A stretch of 64,000 bases of DNA, taken from NCBI RefSeq assembly GCF_039543385.1, contig NZ_BAABJQ010000010.1:186001-250000 (forward strand), written 5' to 3'. Every line of letters starts with the position of its first letter. The first letter of the stretch is position 1. Both the position numbers and the translations under genes were made by a program. This DNA is from Rugosimonospora acidiphila (GTDB taxonomy: Bacteria; Actinomycetota; Actinomycetes; Mycobacteriales; Micromonosporaceae). Positions 48,261-57,566 of this stretch are shown piece after piece. The notes beneath the pieces were generated by a model that saw only the letters and a list, made by a program, of their open reading frames with translations, ran no database searches and was not told the DNA's origin.

Positions 48261-50651
48261 TTACGAGATCGCCAGGTCGGTGCGCAGCGGGGCGCCCTGG
48301 ATCGCGCGCCAGACCGCGGCCGGAGTCAGCGGCATGTCCGCGTGCCGCACCCCGTACGGCTTGAGCGCGTCCAGCACGGCGTTGACCACGGCGGCCGGGG
48401 AGCCCACCGTGGCGGACTCGCCCACCCCCTTGGCCCCGATCGGGTGGTGCGGCGACGGGGTGACGGTGGCGCCCAGTTCCCAGGACGGGCACTCCATCGA
48501 CGTCGGCAGCAGGTAGTCCATAAAGGACGCGCCGAGGCAGTTGCCGTCGGGGTCGAAGGCGATCAGCTCCATCAGCGCCATCCCGACCCCGTCGGCGAGG
48601 CCGCCGTGTACCTGCCCCTCGACGATCATCGGGTTGATCCGCACCCCGCAGTCGTCGACCGCGATGAACCGGCGCACCTTGACCTGCCCGGTACCGGGAT
48701 CCACGTCCACCACGCAGATGTAGGCGCCGAACGGGAACGTGAGGTTCGGCGGGTTGTAGACGGTGGTGGCGTCCAGGTGCCCCTCGACGCCCTCGGGCAG
48801 CTCCAGGCTGGAGTGCGCGGCCAGCGCGATCTCGGTGATCGTCCTACCCTGGTCCGGATCGCCGCGCACGAACCAGCGGCCCTTCTCCCACTCCAGGTCG
48901 TCCGGCGAGACCTCCAGCATTGCGCTCGCGACGATCCGGGCCCGATCCCGGACCTTGCGGGCCACCACGGCCGTGGCCGCGCCGGAGACCGGCGTCGAGC
49001 GCGAGCCGTAGGTGCCCAGCCCGAACGGCGTCTGGTCGGTGTCGCCGTGCACCACCTCGATGTCGTCGGGCGAGATGCCCAACTCCTCCGCGACGATCTG
49101 GGCGTAGGTCGTCTCGTGCCCCTGCCCCTGCGACTGCACCGAGATGCGCAGCACCGCCTTGCCGGTCGGGTGCACCCGCAGTTCCGCGCCGTCGGCCATG
49201 CCGAGCCCGAGGATGTCCATGTGCTTGCGCGGGCCGGCCCCGACCGCCTCGGTGAAGAAGCTGATGCCGATGCCGGTCAGAGTGCCGCCGCCCTCGCCGG
49301 CCGCCCACCGTGCCCGCTGCGCTGCCTGCTCGGCGCGCAGGTCGTCGTACCCGGCGATGTCCATGGCCAGTGCCAGGGCACGGGGGTAGTCACCGGAGTC
49401 GTACTCCCAGCCGGTGGGGCTGGCGTACGGGAACTGTTCGGGGCGCAGCAGGTTGCGCATGCGCAGCGCGGCCGGATCGGTGTGCAGCTCGTACGCCAGC
49501 ACGTCGACCATGCGCTCGACCAGGTACACGGCCTCGGTGACCCGGAACGAGCAGGCGTACGCGACGCCGCCCGGCGCCTTGTTCGTGTAGACCCCGGTCA
49601 CGTCGCAGTACGCGGCCTCCAGGTCGTACGAGCCGGTGAACACGTGGAAGAAGCCGGCCGGGAACTTGGTGGGCTGGGCGGTGCCGTTGAACGCGCCGTG
49701 GTCGGCGATCACGGACACCCGCACGGCCTTGATCTTCCCGTCCCGGGTGGCCGCTATCTCGCCACGCATGTGGTAGTCGCGGGCGAAGCTCGTGCTCATC
49801 AGGTTTTCCGACCGGTCCTCCATCCATTTCACCGGCTTGCCGGTGACGATGGAGCCGACCACCGCGCACACGTACCCGGGGTAGATGCCGACCTTGTTGC
49901 CGAACCCGCCGCCGATGTCGGGCGAGATGATCCGGATCTTGTGTTCCGGCAGGCCGGCCACCATCGCGTAGACCGTCCGATGGGCGTGCGGTGCCTGGGT
50001 GTTGCACCAGATGGTGAGCTTGCCGGTCACCTTGTCGAAGTCCGCGATGGCGCCGCACGTCTCCAGCGGGGCCGGATGCACCCGCGGATAGAGGACGTCC
50101 TGCGCCACGACTATCTCAGCCTCCGCGAAGGCCCGATCGGTCTTCTCCTTGTCGCCGGAGGACCAGTCGAAGATGTGGTTGTTGGACTTGCCCTCCTTGT
50201 CGTCGCGGATGACCGGCGCGTCCGGATCCAGCGCGCGGCGGGCGTCCACGACGGCCGGCAGCGGGTCGTACTCGACGTCGATGAGCTCCAGCGCGTCCCG
50301 GGCGGCGTACCGGTCCTCGGCGACGACGAACGCCACCTCCTGGCCCTGGAAGCGCACCTTGTCGGTGGCCAGTACCGCCTGCGTGTCGTACGACAGCGTG
50401 GGCATCCAGGCCAGCTTCAGCCCCTCCAGGGTGGCGCCGGTGATCACCGCCCGCACCTTGGGGTGCGCCTCGGCCGCCTTGGTGTCGATGGACACGATGC
50501 GGGCGTGCGCGAACGGGCTGCGCAGCACCGCGCCGTAGAGCATCCCGGGCAGCGTGACGTCGTCGACGTAGTTGCCGCGACCGCGGATGAACCGGGCATC
50601 CTCCTTGCGGCGCATCGAGCCGTAGCCCATGGGTGTTTCCACGGTCGTCAT
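48261..50651 (-). CDS. coxL: aerobic carbon monoxide dehydrogenase large subunit, form I
   Basis: A 796-aa molybdopterin subunit, ATG 50,651 overlapping the coxS stop. The active-site loop reads GVAYACSFRVTEA, so it has the form I signature AYxCSFR with the Cys that binds the copper. Other family elements: GRGNYVDDVTLPGMLYGAVL, SPDIGGGFGNKVGIYPGYV, QSQGQGHETTYAQIVAEELG, GAKGVGESATVGSPAAVVN. It oxidises CO to CO2 with water and passes electrons through CoxS and CoxM. Confidence 0.97.
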   Translation of the reverse strand: MTTVETPMGYGSMRRKEDARFIRGRGNYVDDVTLPGMLYGAVLRSPFAHARIVSIDTKAAEAHPKVRAVITGATLEGLKLAWMPTLSYDTQAVLATDKVRFQGQEVAFVVAEDRYAARDALELIDVEYDPLPAVVDARRALDPDAPVIRDDKEGKSNNHIFDWSSGDKEKTDRAFAEAEIVVAQDVLYPRVHPAPLETCGAIADFDKVTGKLTIWCNTQAPHAHRTVYAMVAGLPEHKIRIISPDIGGGFGNKVGIYPGYVCAVVGSIVTGKPVKWMEDRSENLMSTSFARDYHMRGEIAATRDGKIKAVRVSVIADHGAFNGTAQPTKFPAGFFHVFTGSYDLEAAYCDVTGVYTNKAPGGVAYACSFRVTEAVYLVERMVDVLAYELHTDPAALRMRNLLRPEQFPYASPTGWEYDSGDYPRALALAMDIAGYDDLRAEQAAQRARWAAGEGGGTLTGIGISFFTEAVGAGPRKHMDILGLGMADGAELRVHPTGKAVLRISVQSQGQGHETTYAQIVAEELGISPDDIEVVHGDTDQTPFGLGTYGSRSTPVSGAATAVVARKVRDRARIVASAMLEVSPDDLEWEKGRWFVRGDPDQGRTITEIALAAHSSLELPEGVEGHLDATTVYNPPNLTFPFGAYICVVDVDPGTGQVKVRRFIAVDDCGVRINPMIVEGQVHGGLADGVGMALMELIAFDPDGNCLGASFMDYLLPTSMECPSWELGATVTPSPHHPIGAKGVGESATVGSPAAVVNAVLDALKPYGVRHADMPLTPAAVWRAIQGAPLRTDLAIS

Positions 50652-51124
50652 GACGTCGCCTCCACTGTGGAGTGCTCGGCGGCCCAGCGGACCGAGCGCA
50701 CGATGTTCTCGTACCCGGTGCAGCGGCAGGACTGGCCGGAGATGGCCTCCCGGATCTGCTCCTCGGACGGGTCGGGGTTGTGGTCGAGCAGCCAGCGCGC
50801 GGTCAGCATCATTCCGGGCGTGCAGAACCCGCACTGCAGGCCGTGGCACTGCACGAAGCCCTCCTGCACCGGGTCCAGGACGCCGTTGCGCTCCAGCCCC
50901 TCGACGGTGCGCACCGCGTGCCCGTCCGCCATCACCGCGAGCACCGTGCAGGACTTGACCGGTACCTCGTCCAGCCAGACCGTGCAGACCCCGCAGTTGG
51001 AGGTGTCGCAGCCCCAGTGGGTGCCGGTGAGCCCGAGCTGGTCGCGCAGGAAGTGCACCAGCAGCAGCCGGGGGTCCACGTCCCGGGTGTGCTCCTCGCC
51101 GTTGACCGTCACGGTCACCTGCAT
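50648..51124 (-). CDS. coxS: CO dehydrogenase small (iron-sulfur) subunit
   Basis: A 158-aa protein with two [2Fe-2S] sites: plant-type C-D-T-S-N-C-G-V-C...C (residues about 39-59) and the C-G-F-C-T-P-G...C-R-C-T-G-Y pair (about 98-137). It starts one base after the coxM stop and overlaps coxL by 4 bases (ATGA). Confidence 0.96.
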   Translation of the reverse strand: MQVTVTVNGEEHTRDVDPRLLLVHFLRDQLGLTGTHWGCDTSNCGVCTVWLDEVPVKSCTVLAVMADGHAVRTVEGLERNGVLDPVQEGFVQCHGLQCGFCTPGMMLTARWLLDHNPDPSEEQIREAISGQSCRCTGYENIVRSVRWAAEHSTVEATS

Positions 51125-51125
51125 G

Positions 51126-52001
51126 TCAGGCCTCCTGACCCTGGGCCCGGGCGGCGGCCCGGCGCAGCGCGCGGATGGTGAGTTCGCTGGCGAGATGGCG
51201 CTTGTAGTCGACCGGGCCGCGCTGGTCGGCGACCGGGTCGCAGTGCGCGGCGGCCAGCCGGCCGGCCTCGGCGAAGTTTTCCTCGGTGGCGGCCCGGCCG
51301 CGCAGGGACTCCTCCGCCCGCGCGGCGTGGAAGTGCGGCGCGCCGACCGCGGTCAGGCCGATTCCGACGTCCGCCACGACGTCCCCGTCGAGCCACACCG
51401 TCGCGCCGGCCGCGGCCACCGCCCAGTCGCCGACCCGCCGCTCAACCTTCTCGTAGGCGGATCCGCCGCCGGGACGGATGGGCAGCCGGATCTCGGTGAG
51501 CAGCTCGTCCTGGGCCACCACCGTCTCGTACGGCCCGACGTGGAACTCGCGCACCGGCACGGTGCGCGTGCCGTGCGGGCCGCGAATCACGGCGGCGGCG
51601 TCGATCGCGGCGAACGCGGCCGACAGGTCCTCGGACGGATCGGCCTGGCACAGTGAGCCGCCGACCGTGCCGCGGTTGCGCACCACCGGATCGGCGATGA
51701 CCCGTTCGGCGTCGTGCAGGATGGGGTAGTGCTCGCCGACCAGCGGGGAGGCCAGCAGTTGGGCGTGCCGGGTCATCGCGCCGATGAGCAGTTCGTCGCC
51801 CGCCAACCGGAGGTAGCACAGCTCGGTCAGCTCGTTGATGTCTATCAGCGCCTCGGGCCTGGCCAGGCGCAGCTTCATCATCGGGATGAGGCTGTGCCCG
51901 CCCGCCACCACCCGCGCCTCGCCTCCCCAGCGGGCAAGCAGGGCCAGCGCGTGCTCGACGCTGGTGGCGCGCTCGTACTCGAAATGCGCAGGTACCTGCA
52001 T
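51126..52001 (-). CDS. coxM: CO dehydrogenase medium (FAD) subunit
   Basis: A 291-aa protein. ATG 52,001 was chosen because GGAGG stands 6 bases upstream; an ATG twelve bases earlier contains this GGAGG. FAD-binding motifs ARVVAGGHSLIPMMKLRLA and RGTVGGSLCQADPSEDLSAA are complete (AGGHS and TVGGS pairs). It is the first gene of the leftward cox operon; the divergent LysR gene begins 160 bases away. Confidence 0.96.
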   Translation of the reverse strand: MQVPAHFEYERATSVEHALALLARWGGEARVVAGGHSLIPMMKLRLARPEALIDINELTELCYLRLAGDELLIGAMTRHAQLLASPLVGEHYPILHDAERVIADPVVRNRGTVGGSLCQADPSEDLSAAFAAIDAAAVIRGPHGTRTVPVREFHVGPYETVVAQDELLTEIRLPIRPGGGSAYEKVERRVGDWAVAAAGATVWLDGDVVADVGIGLTAVGAPHFHAARAEESLRGRAATEENFAEAGRLAAAHCDPVADQRGPVDYKRHLASELTIRALRRAAARAQGQEA

Positions 52002-52160
52002 CAACGCCTCCATTGGCCGCCGGGCAGCCCCCGAGATCACGTTCAAGCGCCAGCTCAGGGCCATCCTGGTGAGCGGCCGACCATCGATGCAACACCGTGA
52101 TAACCGAATGGTTAGGACCCGTGACGGGGGCTGTTGCGAAGGCCGCCCGGCTGCGAAGGT

Positions 52161-53114
52161 ATGACCATGACCCTCACCCAGCTCGGGGCGTTCGTTCTCG
52201 TCGCGAGGCTCGGCTCGGTGCGGGCGGCGGCCGACGTGCTGGGGGTGAGCGAGCCGGCGGTGTCCCGGGCGATCGCGGCGCTGCGCCAGCACCTGGGTGA
52301 CCAGCTGCTGGTGCGCGACGGCAACGGGATGGCGCTGACCGAGGGCGGCAGCCGGCTGTTCGGTATCGCCTCGCAGATGGTCGCGCTGGGCTCGGACGCG
52401 GAGGCCGCGGTGCGCGCCGCCAAGGGCACTCCGGCCAGGCTGAAGCTGCTGGTGTCCAGCACCATCGCCGAGTTCATCGCCACCCCGCTGCTGGAGGCGT
52501 TCGGCCGGCGGTGGCAGACCTCCTTCGACGCGTCGTCCGGGGTGGCCAGCGTCGCGGAGATGCGGGCGCTGCTGCCCAACCGGCTGGCCGACGTGGCGCT
52601 CGGGCCGGACCTGCGCGGCGACGCCACCTCCGGATTGGTCAGCGAGCCGGTGCTGAAATACCGCATCATCCTGGTCACCGGGCAGGATTTCCGGGCGACC
52701 GGTCCACCGGCCCGGTGGCCCTGGCTGGTGGATTCGTCGGGTACCGATCCGGACAGCGACACCGGGAGGCTGCTGCGCGGCTTCCGGGTACCGGAGTCGT
52801 CCATCCGGGTCTTTCCCAACCAGACCGCCGCGTGGGCCGCGGCGGCCGACGGCCTCGGGGTCGCCCCGGCGGTGGCCACCCTGGTCGGCCGGCAGCTGCG
52901 CCGCGGCGAGCTGCGGGTACTCGACACCGAGCTGACCCCGGCCGTGGCCTGCTGGTACGTGACCACGCTGGCACCGGAGCGGCGGTCGCCGGCCGCGCGG
53001 TACCTGCGTAATTTCCTGTCCACACCGGAGGCCATGCAGCTGATGTGCTCGCCTGGCACCGGTGTGTCGCCGTCCCGGTTCCGGCCACCCGTCTACGTGA
53101 CGATCTGGAGCTGA
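52161..53114 (+). CDS. LysR-family regulator of the cox cluster
   Basis: About 317 aa from ATG 52,161 (or 52,167). N-terminal LysR HTH: TLTQLGAFVLVARLGSVRAA, LGVSEPAVSRAIAALRQHLG. The effector domain follows with periplasmic-binding-like elements (LKLLVSSTIAEFIATPLLEA). Divergent from coxM, so it most likely controls the operon, as LysR-type regulators do in several form I cox clusters. The shared intergenic region 52,002-52,160 should hold its binding site. Confidence 0.88.
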   Translation: MTMTLTQLGAFVLVARLGSVRAAADVLGVSEPAVSRAIAALRQHLGDQLLVRDGNGMALTEGGSRLFGIASQMVALGSDAEAAVRAAKGTPARLKLLVSSTIAEFIATPLLEAFGRRWQTSFDASSGVASVAEMRALLPNRLADVALGPDLRGDATSGLVSEPVLKYRIILVTGQDFRATGPPARWPWLVDSSGTDPDSDTGRLLRGFRVPESSIRVFPNQTAAWAAAADGLGVAPAVATLVGRQLRRGELRVLDTELTPAVACWYVTTLAPERRSPAARYLRNFLSTPEAMQLMCSPGTGVSPSRFRPPVYVTIWS

Positions 53115-53157
53115 CAGGCGCAGAGTAAGAAGGAACGAACACGATCGGTGGGCACGC

Positions 53158-54324
53158 ATGCGAGAAGTACTGGATGAGTTGGACAGGTGGTGGAAGGCCG
53201 ACGAGCCGGTGGGGATGGCCACGGTCGTCGCCACCTGGCGCTCGTCGCCCCGTCCGGCCGGGGCCACCATGCTGGTCGGCCCGGACGGCACCGCCGTGGG
53301 CAGCGTCTCCGGCGGCTGCGTCGAGGGCGCGGTCTACGAGCTGGCCCAGGAGGTGGTCGGCTCCGGGATGCCGGTCCTGCGGCGCTACGGGATCAGCGAC
53401 GACGACGCGTTCGCCATCGGCCTGACCTGCGGCGGCATTATCGACGTCCACGTGGAGCGGGTCGATCCGGCGGGCTTCCCCGAGTTCGGCGAGGTGGCCG
53501 CGTCGATCCGGGCGGAGGTACCGGTGGCGGTCGTCACCTGCGTGGCGGTCGGCGGGTCACCCGGCGCGACGGGCTCGCCCGGCGGCGGGCCGGATCCGCA
53601 GGGCCGGCTGGGCCGGCGCCTGATCGTCTGGCAGGACCGGACGGCCGGCTCGCTGGGCACCGAGCGGCTGGACGCGGCGGCCGTTGACGACGTACGGGGC
53701 ATGCTCGCCACCGGCCGCACCGGCACCCTCCGGTACGGGTACGACGGGCAGCGCCGCGGCGACGAGCTCACGCTGTTCGTGTCCGCGTACGCGTCGCCAC
53801 CACGCATGATCGTGTTCGGCGCCATCGACTTCGCGGCCGCGGTCGCCAGGGTCGGCGCGTTTCTCGGGTACCGGGTGACGGTCTGCGACGCCCGGCCGGT
53901 GTTCGCCACCAAGCGCCGCTTTCCGGAGGCGCACGAGGTGGTGGTGGCCTGGCCGCACCGGTACCTGCGGGGCGAGGCGGACGCGGGCCGGGTCGATGTC
54001 CGCACCGTCGTGTGCGTGCTGACGCACGATCCGAAGTTCGACGTGCCGGTGCTGGAGGTGGCGCTGCGGCTGCCACTGGCGTACGTGGGCGCGATGGGCT
54101 CCCGCCGCACCCACGACGACCGGCTGGACCGGCTGCGCGCGGCCGGCCTGACCGAGGATGAACTGGCCGCACTGGCCTCGCCGGTGGGCCTGGACCTCGG
54201 CGCCCGGACCCCGGAGGAAACGGCGGTGAGCATCGCCGCCGAGATCATCGCCGGCCGCTGGGGCGGCAGCGGCGAGCGGCTGACCTCCCAGGCCGGGCGC
54301 ATCCACCACGAGACGCCGGCATGA
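53158..54324 (+). CDS. XdhC/CoxF-family molybdenum cofactor protein
   Basis: A 388-aa protein. CoxI domain at the N-terminus (ATVVATWRSSPRPAGATMLV, GSVSGGCVEGAVYELAQEVV), a Gly/Pro insertion at about residues 135-150, and a C-terminal XdhC Rossmann domain (MIVFGAIDFAAAVARVGAFL, GYRVTVCDARPVFATKRRFP, YVGAMGSRRTHDDRLDRLRA, LDLGARTPEETAVSIAAEII). It is the second XdhC-type gene in the locus; both probably act in Mo cofactor sulfuration for CODH. Confidence 0.92.
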   Translation: MREVLDELDRWWKADEPVGMATVVATWRSSPRPAGATMLVGPDGTAVGSVSGGCVEGAVYELAQEVVGSGMPVLRRYGISDDDAFAIGLTCGGIIDVHVERVDPAGFPEFGEVAASIRAEVPVAVVTCVAVGGSPGATGSPGGGPDPQGRLGRRLIVWQDRTAGSLGTERLDAAAVDDVRGMLATGRTGTLRYGYDGQRRGDELTLFVSAYASPPRMIVFGAIDFAAAVARVGAFLGYRVTVCDARPVFATKRRFPEAHEVVVAWPHRYLRGEADAGRVDVRTVVCVLTHDPKFDVPVLEVALRLPLAYVGAMGSRRTHDDRLDRLRAAGLTEDELAALASPVGLDLGARTPEETAVSIAAEIIAGRWGGSGERLTSQAGRIHHETPA

Positions 54325-54402
54325 GCGAGCGCCAGCTGGGCGAGCGCGGTGGAGCCGCTCCTCCCGTGAGGATCAGGAATTGGAGTTGCCGCGCGTTGGA
54401 GC

Positions 54403-54441
54403 CTCATGCCGGACCGCAGCGGAGCGAGGATCCGGCATGAG
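54403..54441 (+). promoter_or_regulatory. inverted repeat sequestering the mobA-like start codon
   Basis: CTCATGCCGGA (54,403-54,413) and TCCGGCATGAG (54,431-54,441) pair perfectly over 11 bp with a 17-nt loop. The right arm contains the ATG of the next gene and the loop carries its purine-rich ribosome site (GGAGCGAGGA). Confidence 0.6.
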
Positions 54442-55033
54442 AGCGGATCAGGGGTGGGCGGGTCCGGTGACCGTCGCGGGGCTGCTGCTGGCCGCCGGGG
54501 CCGGCCGCCGGTACGGGATGCCCAAGGCGCTGGTGCGCGAGGGCGGCGCGCTGCTGGTGGAGCGGGCCGTGGCCACGCTGCGGGACGGCGGCTGCGCACC
54601 GGTGCTCGTGGTGCTCGGCGCGGCCGCGGACGAGGTGCTGGCCACGGCGGATCTCGGTGACTCGACGGTGGTGGTCAACCGGGACTGGGCCACCGGCATG
54701 GGCTCCTCGCTGCGCGCCGGCCTGGCCGCGCTGGAGGAGGAGTCCGCGGCGCCGGAGGCGGTCTGCGTGCTGCTGGTGGACACGCCGGGGATCACCTCCG
54801 GCGCGGTACGGCGGGTCGCCGGCCGGGCCGCGCCGGGCGCCCTGGTCATGGCGACGTACCACGGCGAGCCGGGGCACCCGGTGCTGCTCGGCCGCGATCA
54901 CTGGAACGCCGTGGGCGAGTTGGCCACCGGCGACGTGGGGGCCCGGCGGTACCTGGCCCGGCACCCGGAGCTGGTCGAGGACGTGCCGTGCGAGGACGTC
55001 GCGGTCGGCGATGACGTCGACGTGCCGCGCTGA
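54437..55033 (+). CDS. MobA/MocA-like molybdopterin nucleotidyltransferase
   Basis: A 198-aa protein. GT-A nucleotidyltransferase pattern: GLLLAAGAGRRYGMPKALVR (NTP loop), VVVNRDWATGMGSSLRAGLA, CVLLVDTPGIT (metal Asp), GEPGHPVLLGRDHW. MocA makes the cytosine dinucleotide form of the Mo cofactor that CODH uses, so the gene completes the maturation set. A 15-bp tandem duplication (GACGTGCCGCGCTGA) spans the stop codon. Confidence 0.88.
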   Translation: MRADQGWAGPVTVAGLLLAAGAGRRYGMPKALVREGGALLVERAVATLRDGGCAPVLVVLGAAADEVLATADLGDSTVVVNRDWATGMGSSLRAGLAALEEESAAPEAVCVLLVDTPGITSGAVRRVAGRAAPGALVMATYHGEPGHPVLLGRDHWNAVGELATGDVGARRYLARHPELVEDVPCEDVAVGDDVDVPR

Positions 55034-55121
55034 GACGTGCCGCGCTGAGATATGTGGGCCGGCACCAATATGTGTGCCGGCGCCATTGCCGCCCGCCCGG
55101 GGTGCTGGCAACATCCGCCGG

Positions 55122-56183
55122 ATGAACGTGCGGCCCCTCCGCGTCGGCACCGGCGCGATCACCCAGAACGTCCTGGTCGGCGGCTCCGAGGACGGCGTCC
55201 CCGTACTGCTGGTCCACGGCAACTGCTCCAGCGCCGGGTACTGGCTTCCGCTGCTGCGCCGGCTGCCCGACTCGCTGCGCGTCGTCGCGCCGGACCTGCG
55301 CGGGTACGGTGCGACCGACCCCGCTCCGGTGGACGCCACCCGTGGGCTGCGGGACTTCGCCGACGACGTCGCCGCGCTGCTGGACGCCCCGGGGTTGTGG
55401 GCGGCCGGCTCCAGCCCGGTGGTGGTCGGGCACTCGATCGGCGGCGGCGTGGCCATGCAGCTGGCCATCGACCACCCCGACCGGGTGGCCGGGCTGCTGC
55501 TGGAGGCGCCCGTGTCGCCGTACGGGTTCGGCGGCACCCGGGACGAGCGGGGCACCCCGACCACGCCCGACTTCGCCGGTACCGGCGGCGGGTCGGTCAG
55601 CCCGGACTTCGTCGCCCGGCTGGCCCGGGGCGATCGCGGCGACGACGAACCGACCAGCCCGCGCAACGTCCTGCGCGCCTCCTACGTCGCGGACCCGGCC
55701 AGCCTGGGTGCCGACGAGGAGGCGCTACTGGACACGGTGCTGTCCACCCTGGTCGGCACGGACAACTATCCCGGCGACGGGGTGGAGAGCCCGAACTGGC
55801 CGGGCTCGGCCCCGGGTACCCGGGGGGTGACGAACGCGATCTCGCCGAGGTGGTTCCGGACGGCCGAGGACCTGATCGGGCTGGCGGTGAAGCCCCCGAT
55901 CGTCTGGGTGCACGGCGCCGCCGACGCGATCGTCTCGGACACCTCCCTGTTCGACCTGGCCTACCTCGGCAAGCTCGGCGCGGTGCCCGGCTGGCCCGGG
56001 GACGAGCAGTGCCCCCCGCAGCCGATGGTGGCGCAGACCCGGGCGGTGCTCGACGGGTACGCGTCGGCGGGCGGCACGTACACCGAGATCGTCTATGACG
56101 GCTGCGGGCACTCACCGCACGTCGAGCGGCCGGCCGAGTTCGCCGAGGCGCTGCTCAAGCTGGTGACGTCGGTGTCTCGCTAG
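55122..56183 (+). CDS. alpha/beta hydrolase
   Basis: A 353-aa protein from ATG 55,122. VLLVHGNCSSAGYW (oxyanion loop), APDLRGYGATDP, nucleophile elbow GHSIGGGVAMQLA at about residue 106, IVWVHGAADAIVSD (acid) and DGCGHSPHVERP (His). Compared with small hydrolases it has a large cap region (residues 135-245). No signal peptide. It follows the Mo cofactor genes, but a functional link is not evident. Confidence 0.87.
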   Translation: MNVRPLRVGTGAITQNVLVGGSEDGVPVLLVHGNCSSAGYWLPLLRRLPDSLRVVAPDLRGYGATDPAPVDATRGLRDFADDVAALLDAPGLWAAGSSPVVVGHSIGGGVAMQLAIDHPDRVAGLLLEAPVSPYGFGGTRDERGTPTTPDFAGTGGGSVSPDFVARLARGDRGDDEPTSPRNVLRASYVADPASLGADEEALLDTVLSTLVGTDNYPGDGVESPNWPGSAPGTRGVTNAISPRWFRTAEDLIGLAVKPPIVWVHGAADAIVSDTSLFDLAYLGKLGAVPGWPGDEQCPPQPMVAQTRAVLDGYASAGGTYTEIVYDGCGHSPHVERPAEFAEALLKLVTSVSR

Positions 56184-56769
56184 GAATTTCGCGCGGTGCC
56201 GCCCGATCCCCGGGCGGCACCGGGGAAAACTGCCCGAGGCGCAGCTGGTCGGCGATCCGGTCCCGGGCGCGCAGCGCCGCCCGCCAGCCGACGACGTCGG
56301 TCCGGTGCCGCTTTCCCGTCCGGTCGCACCTGGCCTCCACGGTCCACGGGCGGCGCAGCAGGACCCGGGCCGGGATCGCGACCGCGGCCAGGCACACCAC
56401 GACCACCACGTCCACGACCAGCAGCAGGAGGGGCAGGAGCAGCCACCAGAACAGGAAGCCGAACAGGATGAGCCCGATGATCACCAGGATCCCGATCAGG
56501 AGATCGTCGGCCAGATTGTCGAACCAGCCTCCGCCCCCGCCTCCGCCCCCGCCCGCCCTGGCGACGTCCTGGGCGAGTTCGGCCGGGCCGCTGAGGTCGT
56601 TCAGGCTCGCGGCGCCGCCGGAGCCGGCGCGGGCCGGGGTGGGCTCGGACCGCTTGCGCGTGCGCCGCCAGCCGCCGAACCGGCGGGCCAGCGGTCGCCA
56701 CCGGGGCTGCCAGACCACGCGTACCCGCCAGGACGTCGAATCCGGTGCGAAAACGGTAACGGTGCGCAC
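56155..56769 (-). CDS. membrane protein, 204 aa
   Basis: N-terminal soluble part, a Gly-rich run of nine residues at about 77-85, then one or two membrane segments (LLIGILVIIGLILFGFLFWW, LLLPLLLLVVDVVVVVCLAA) and a basic C-terminal domain (TVEARCDRTGKRHRTDVVGW). The tail overlaps the hydrolase stop by 29 bases on the other strand. The family is unnamed. Confidence 0.75.
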   Translation of the reverse strand: MRTVTVFAPDSTSWRVRVVWQPRWRPLARRFGGWRRTRKRSEPTPARAGSGGAASLNDLSGPAELAQDVARAGGGGGGGGGWFDNLADDLLIGILVIIGLILFGFLFWWLLLPLLLLVVDVVVVVCLAAVAIPARVLLRRPWTVEARCDRTGKRHRTDVVGWRAALRARDRIADQLRLGQFSPVPPGDRAAPREIPSETPTSPA

Positions 56770-56853
56770 ACCGGGCAGTGTATCGATCTTGCGCGACCCC
56801 GCCGGTTCCCGTGACGGTGAGCGCCGCGTGCCGGTTGCCCCGCGCGGGCGGGC

Positions 56854-57417
56854 TCAGCGGTCCAGCAGGTACCGCTGGATGGTCGGGGCCAGCCAGGCCA
56901 CCACCTCGTCGTGGGACAGCTGCGCGATCGGCGCGAGCCGCAGCACGTACCGCGCCAGGGCCAGCCCGAGCACCTGGGAGCTGACCAGGGCGATCCGGAC
57001 CGGTACCTGTGCCGGATCCGGGCACAGCGGGGCGAGCACCGGCCCGACCTGGGCCGAGAAGATCTCTCTCATCCGCTCGGCCGCCGCCTCGTTGGTCGCC
57101 CCGGCGCGCAGCAGCGCGGTCAGCGTCTCGTCCGACTCCCAGCGTTCGAGCATGTGCCGGACGAGCACCTGGCCGACGGTCTCGACCGGTACCCCGGACA
57201 AGTCCGGCAGCCGCAGGTCGAACTCGGCGGCGGCGGCGAACAGCCGCTCCTTGCTGCCGTAATAGCGCATCACCATGGCCGGGTCGATGCCGGCGTCCGC
57301 CGCGATCGCCCGGATGGTGGCCCGCTCGTACCCGCCGGCGGCGAACCGCTCCCTCGCCGCGGACAGGATGGCGGCCCGGGTGGCGTCGGAGCGGCGGCCT
57401 CTGGCGGTGTCGGTCAC
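56854..57417 (-). CDS. TetR/AcrR-family regulator
   Basis: A 187-aa protein. HTH at residues 8-55 (ATRAAILSAARERFAAGGYE, IRAIAADAGIDPAMVMRYYG, SKERLF). TetR_C domain of the 17-type (VETVGQVLVRHMLERWESDE, LVSSQVLGLALARYVLRLAP). It diverges from katE with 149 bases between starts, so it may regulate katE as well as itself. Confidence 0.88.
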   Translation of the reverse strand: MTDTARGRRSDATRAAILSAARERFAAGGYERATIRAIAADAGIDPAMVMRYYGSKERLFAAAAEFDLRLPDLSGVPVETVGQVLVRHMLERWESDETLTALLRAGATNEAAAERMREIFSAQVGPVLAPLCPDPAQVPVRIALVSSQVLGLALARYVLRLAPIAQLSHDEVVAWLAPTIQRYLLDR

Positions 57418-57566
57418 GCCAATGAATGTAGGTCAACGGCCGTTGACGCGAAAGCCTTCCCGCGCGTCCGGAACGATGGTGTCTGAGCGCAGCGCCCCAA
57501 CCTGTCCCGTTTGCCGGGTGGGCGGCGCGGGTAAGGGCGCACGACGAACGACCTCAGGAGGGCCCC

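Noticed and set aside
47169..51656. Open plus-strand frame of about 1,500 codons
   Set aside because: Antisense to coxD, xdhC, coxL, coxS and coxM, which have unmistakable motifs.
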